Assembly (NCBI GenBank): GCA_016765435.1
Contig: JAESPY010000184.1
Span: 1,518-8,329 of the forward strand
Reading direction: 5' to 3'
DNA: 6,812 nt
Origin: Emcibacter sp.
Lineage (GTDB): Bacteria; Pseudomonadota; Alphaproteobacteria; Sphingomonadales; Emcibacteraceae
The first letter of the stretch is position 1. Each line of letters opens with the position of its first letter. Shown here one piece after another: positions 6,032 through 6,812 of the stretch. Below the pieces are notes generated by a model that was given only the letters and a program-made list of their open reading frames with translations, did not search any database and had not been told where the DNA came from. Made by a program: the position numbers and the translations under genes.

Positions 6032-6812
6032 TTGGATTTTAAATCGGCAGGAATTTATGATTTTATTATCGTTGGGGCTGGATCGGCAGGTTGCGTATTA
6101 GCCAATCGCCTGAGCGAAAATCCGGCGCATAGGGTTCTTTTACTGGAAGCGGGGGGCAAGGATAATTACCCGTGGATACATATCCCGGTCGGCTATTTAT
6201 ATACCCTGAACAACCCCCGGACGGATTGGTGTTTTGAGACGGAACATGAGGTGGGTTTGAATGGCCGGAAATTAAGCTACCCCAGAGGAAAAGTCCTCGG
6301 CGGTTGTTCGTCCATTAACGGTATGATTTATATGCGGGGGCAGTCTCAGGATTATGATAACTGGCGGGATTTGGGCAATATTGGCTGGGGCTGGGATGAT
6401 GTTCTGCCTTATTTTCTGAAATCTGAGGATCACGGCTTTATCCAGAATGAATTCCACAGACAGGGCGGCGAATGGCGCATTGAACGCCAAAGGCTGAAGT
6501 GGGAAATTCTGGATGTTTTCAGGGAGGCTGCCGCAGAAACGGGCATTGTCCATACGGATGATTTCAATAGTGGTGATAATACGGGCTGCGGGTATTTTCA
6601 TGTTAATCAGCGCAAAGGCATTCGGGTGAATACCGCCAAGGCCTTTTTGCGACCTGTGCTAAAGCGGCCTAATTTGCGTGTGATGACCGGGGCGATGGCA
6701 AATAAAATTGAATTTAAGGACAAGAGAGCGGTTGGACTGAGCTTTCAAAGTCAAGGTCAGAATTATCGGGCTACCGCACGGGGTGAGGTCATTTTGGCGT
6801 CCGGGGCGATTG
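6032..6812 (+). CDS. GMC-family FAD oxidoreductase (choline dehydrogenase type), N-terminal part
   Basis: First 260 codons plus one base of a flavoprotein of the glucose-methanol-choline oxidoreductase family. Such enzymes oxidise alcohols to aldehydes or ketones with FAD; full-length members are usually about 530-560 residues, so roughly half is beyond the window. The dinucleotide-binding motif is YDFIIVGAGSAGCVLANRLS (9-28), followed by VLLLEAGG (35-42) with the Glu that binds the FAD ribose. The first GMC signature is PRGKVLGGCSSINGMIYMRG (84-103), then the typical QDYDNWRDLGNIGWGWDDVLPYF (106-128). GIRVNTAKAFLRPVL (196-210) and EVILASGAI (252-260) also belong to the family; the second signature should begin right at the edge. 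The catalytic His region is not in view and the substrate cannot be told. Start is TTG, chosen from the ribosome site. The gene is divergent from the flavin-reductase-like gene. ChoD/BetA-like names would be a guess. Confidence 0.93.
   Translation, partial: MDFKSAGIYDFIIVGAGSAGCVLANRLSENPAHRVLLLEAGGKDNYPWIHIPVGYLYTLNNPRTDWCFETEHEVGLNGRKLSYPRGKVLGGCSSINGMIYMRGQSQDYDNWRDLGNIGWGWDDVLPYFLKSEDHGFIQNEFHRQGGEWRIERQRLKWEILDVFREAAAETGIVHTDDFNSGDNTGCGYFHVNQRKGIRVNTAKAFLRPVLKRPNLRVMTGAMANKIEFKDKRAVGLSFQSQGQNYRATARGEVILASGAI

Noticed and set aside
5907..6101. Plus-strand open frame of 64 codons before the GMC gene
   Set aside because: It overlaps the start and FAD motif of the GMC gene in another frame and has no family resemblance.
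6272..6601. Minus-strand open frame of 109 codons inside the GMC gene
   Set aside because: The plus-strand frame over the same bases carries clear GMC motifs, so this is a shadow.

Overview
The window carries six protein genes, all bacterial in style. The likely host is a Gram-negative, heterotrophic proteobacterium, most probably an alphaproteobacterium. This is inferred from the intermediate base composition and from the family styles of the GMC oxidoreductase, the TetR regulator and the flavin-reductase-like protein; no rRNA or other marker gene is present to confirm it.

Left part (1-3895), all on the minus strand and read from right to left: a TetR-family regulator, then fbiC (a CofG-CofH fusion, the Fo synthase of coenzyme F420 biosynthesis), then npdG (F420H2:NADP oxidoreductase), which runs off the left edge of the window. 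fbiC and npdG are 18 nt apart and look like one transcription unit. Fo synthase makes the deazaflavin chromophore, and NpdG exchanges hydride between the finished cofactor and NADP(H). The genes that turn Fo into F420 (cofC/fbiD, cofD/fbiA, cofE/fbiB) are not in view. The regulator lies 83 nt upstream of fbiC in the same direction. That gap holds a candidate -10 box with a 17-bp dyad beside it, so control of the F420 genes by this regulator is a reasonable but unproven idea.

Middle (3896-5721): a 225-nt divergent intergenic region separates the regulator from a plus-strand AEC-family (auxin efflux carrier / malate permease type) membrane transporter. The transporter ends 2 nt from the end of a convergent flavin-reductase-like (FMN-binding split-barrel) gene.

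Right part (5722-6812): a 310-nt divergent region contains a 37-nt stem-loop dyad, candidate promoters in both directions, a 10-bp palindrome and a run of eight G. It is followed by the first 260 codons of a GMC-family FAD oxidoreductase (choline dehydrogenase type), which starts at a TTG codon with a good ribosome binding site and runs off the right edge.

The main non-coding observation is a 29-bp element, 20/29 identical without gaps, that occurs upstream of both the tetR gene and the flavin-reductase-like gene in the same orientation and includes a perfect TTGACA. This may be a shared promoter or operator type linking the two divergent regions. No RNA gene, mobile element or CRISPR array was seen, and nothing here amounts to a clearly new biological system.
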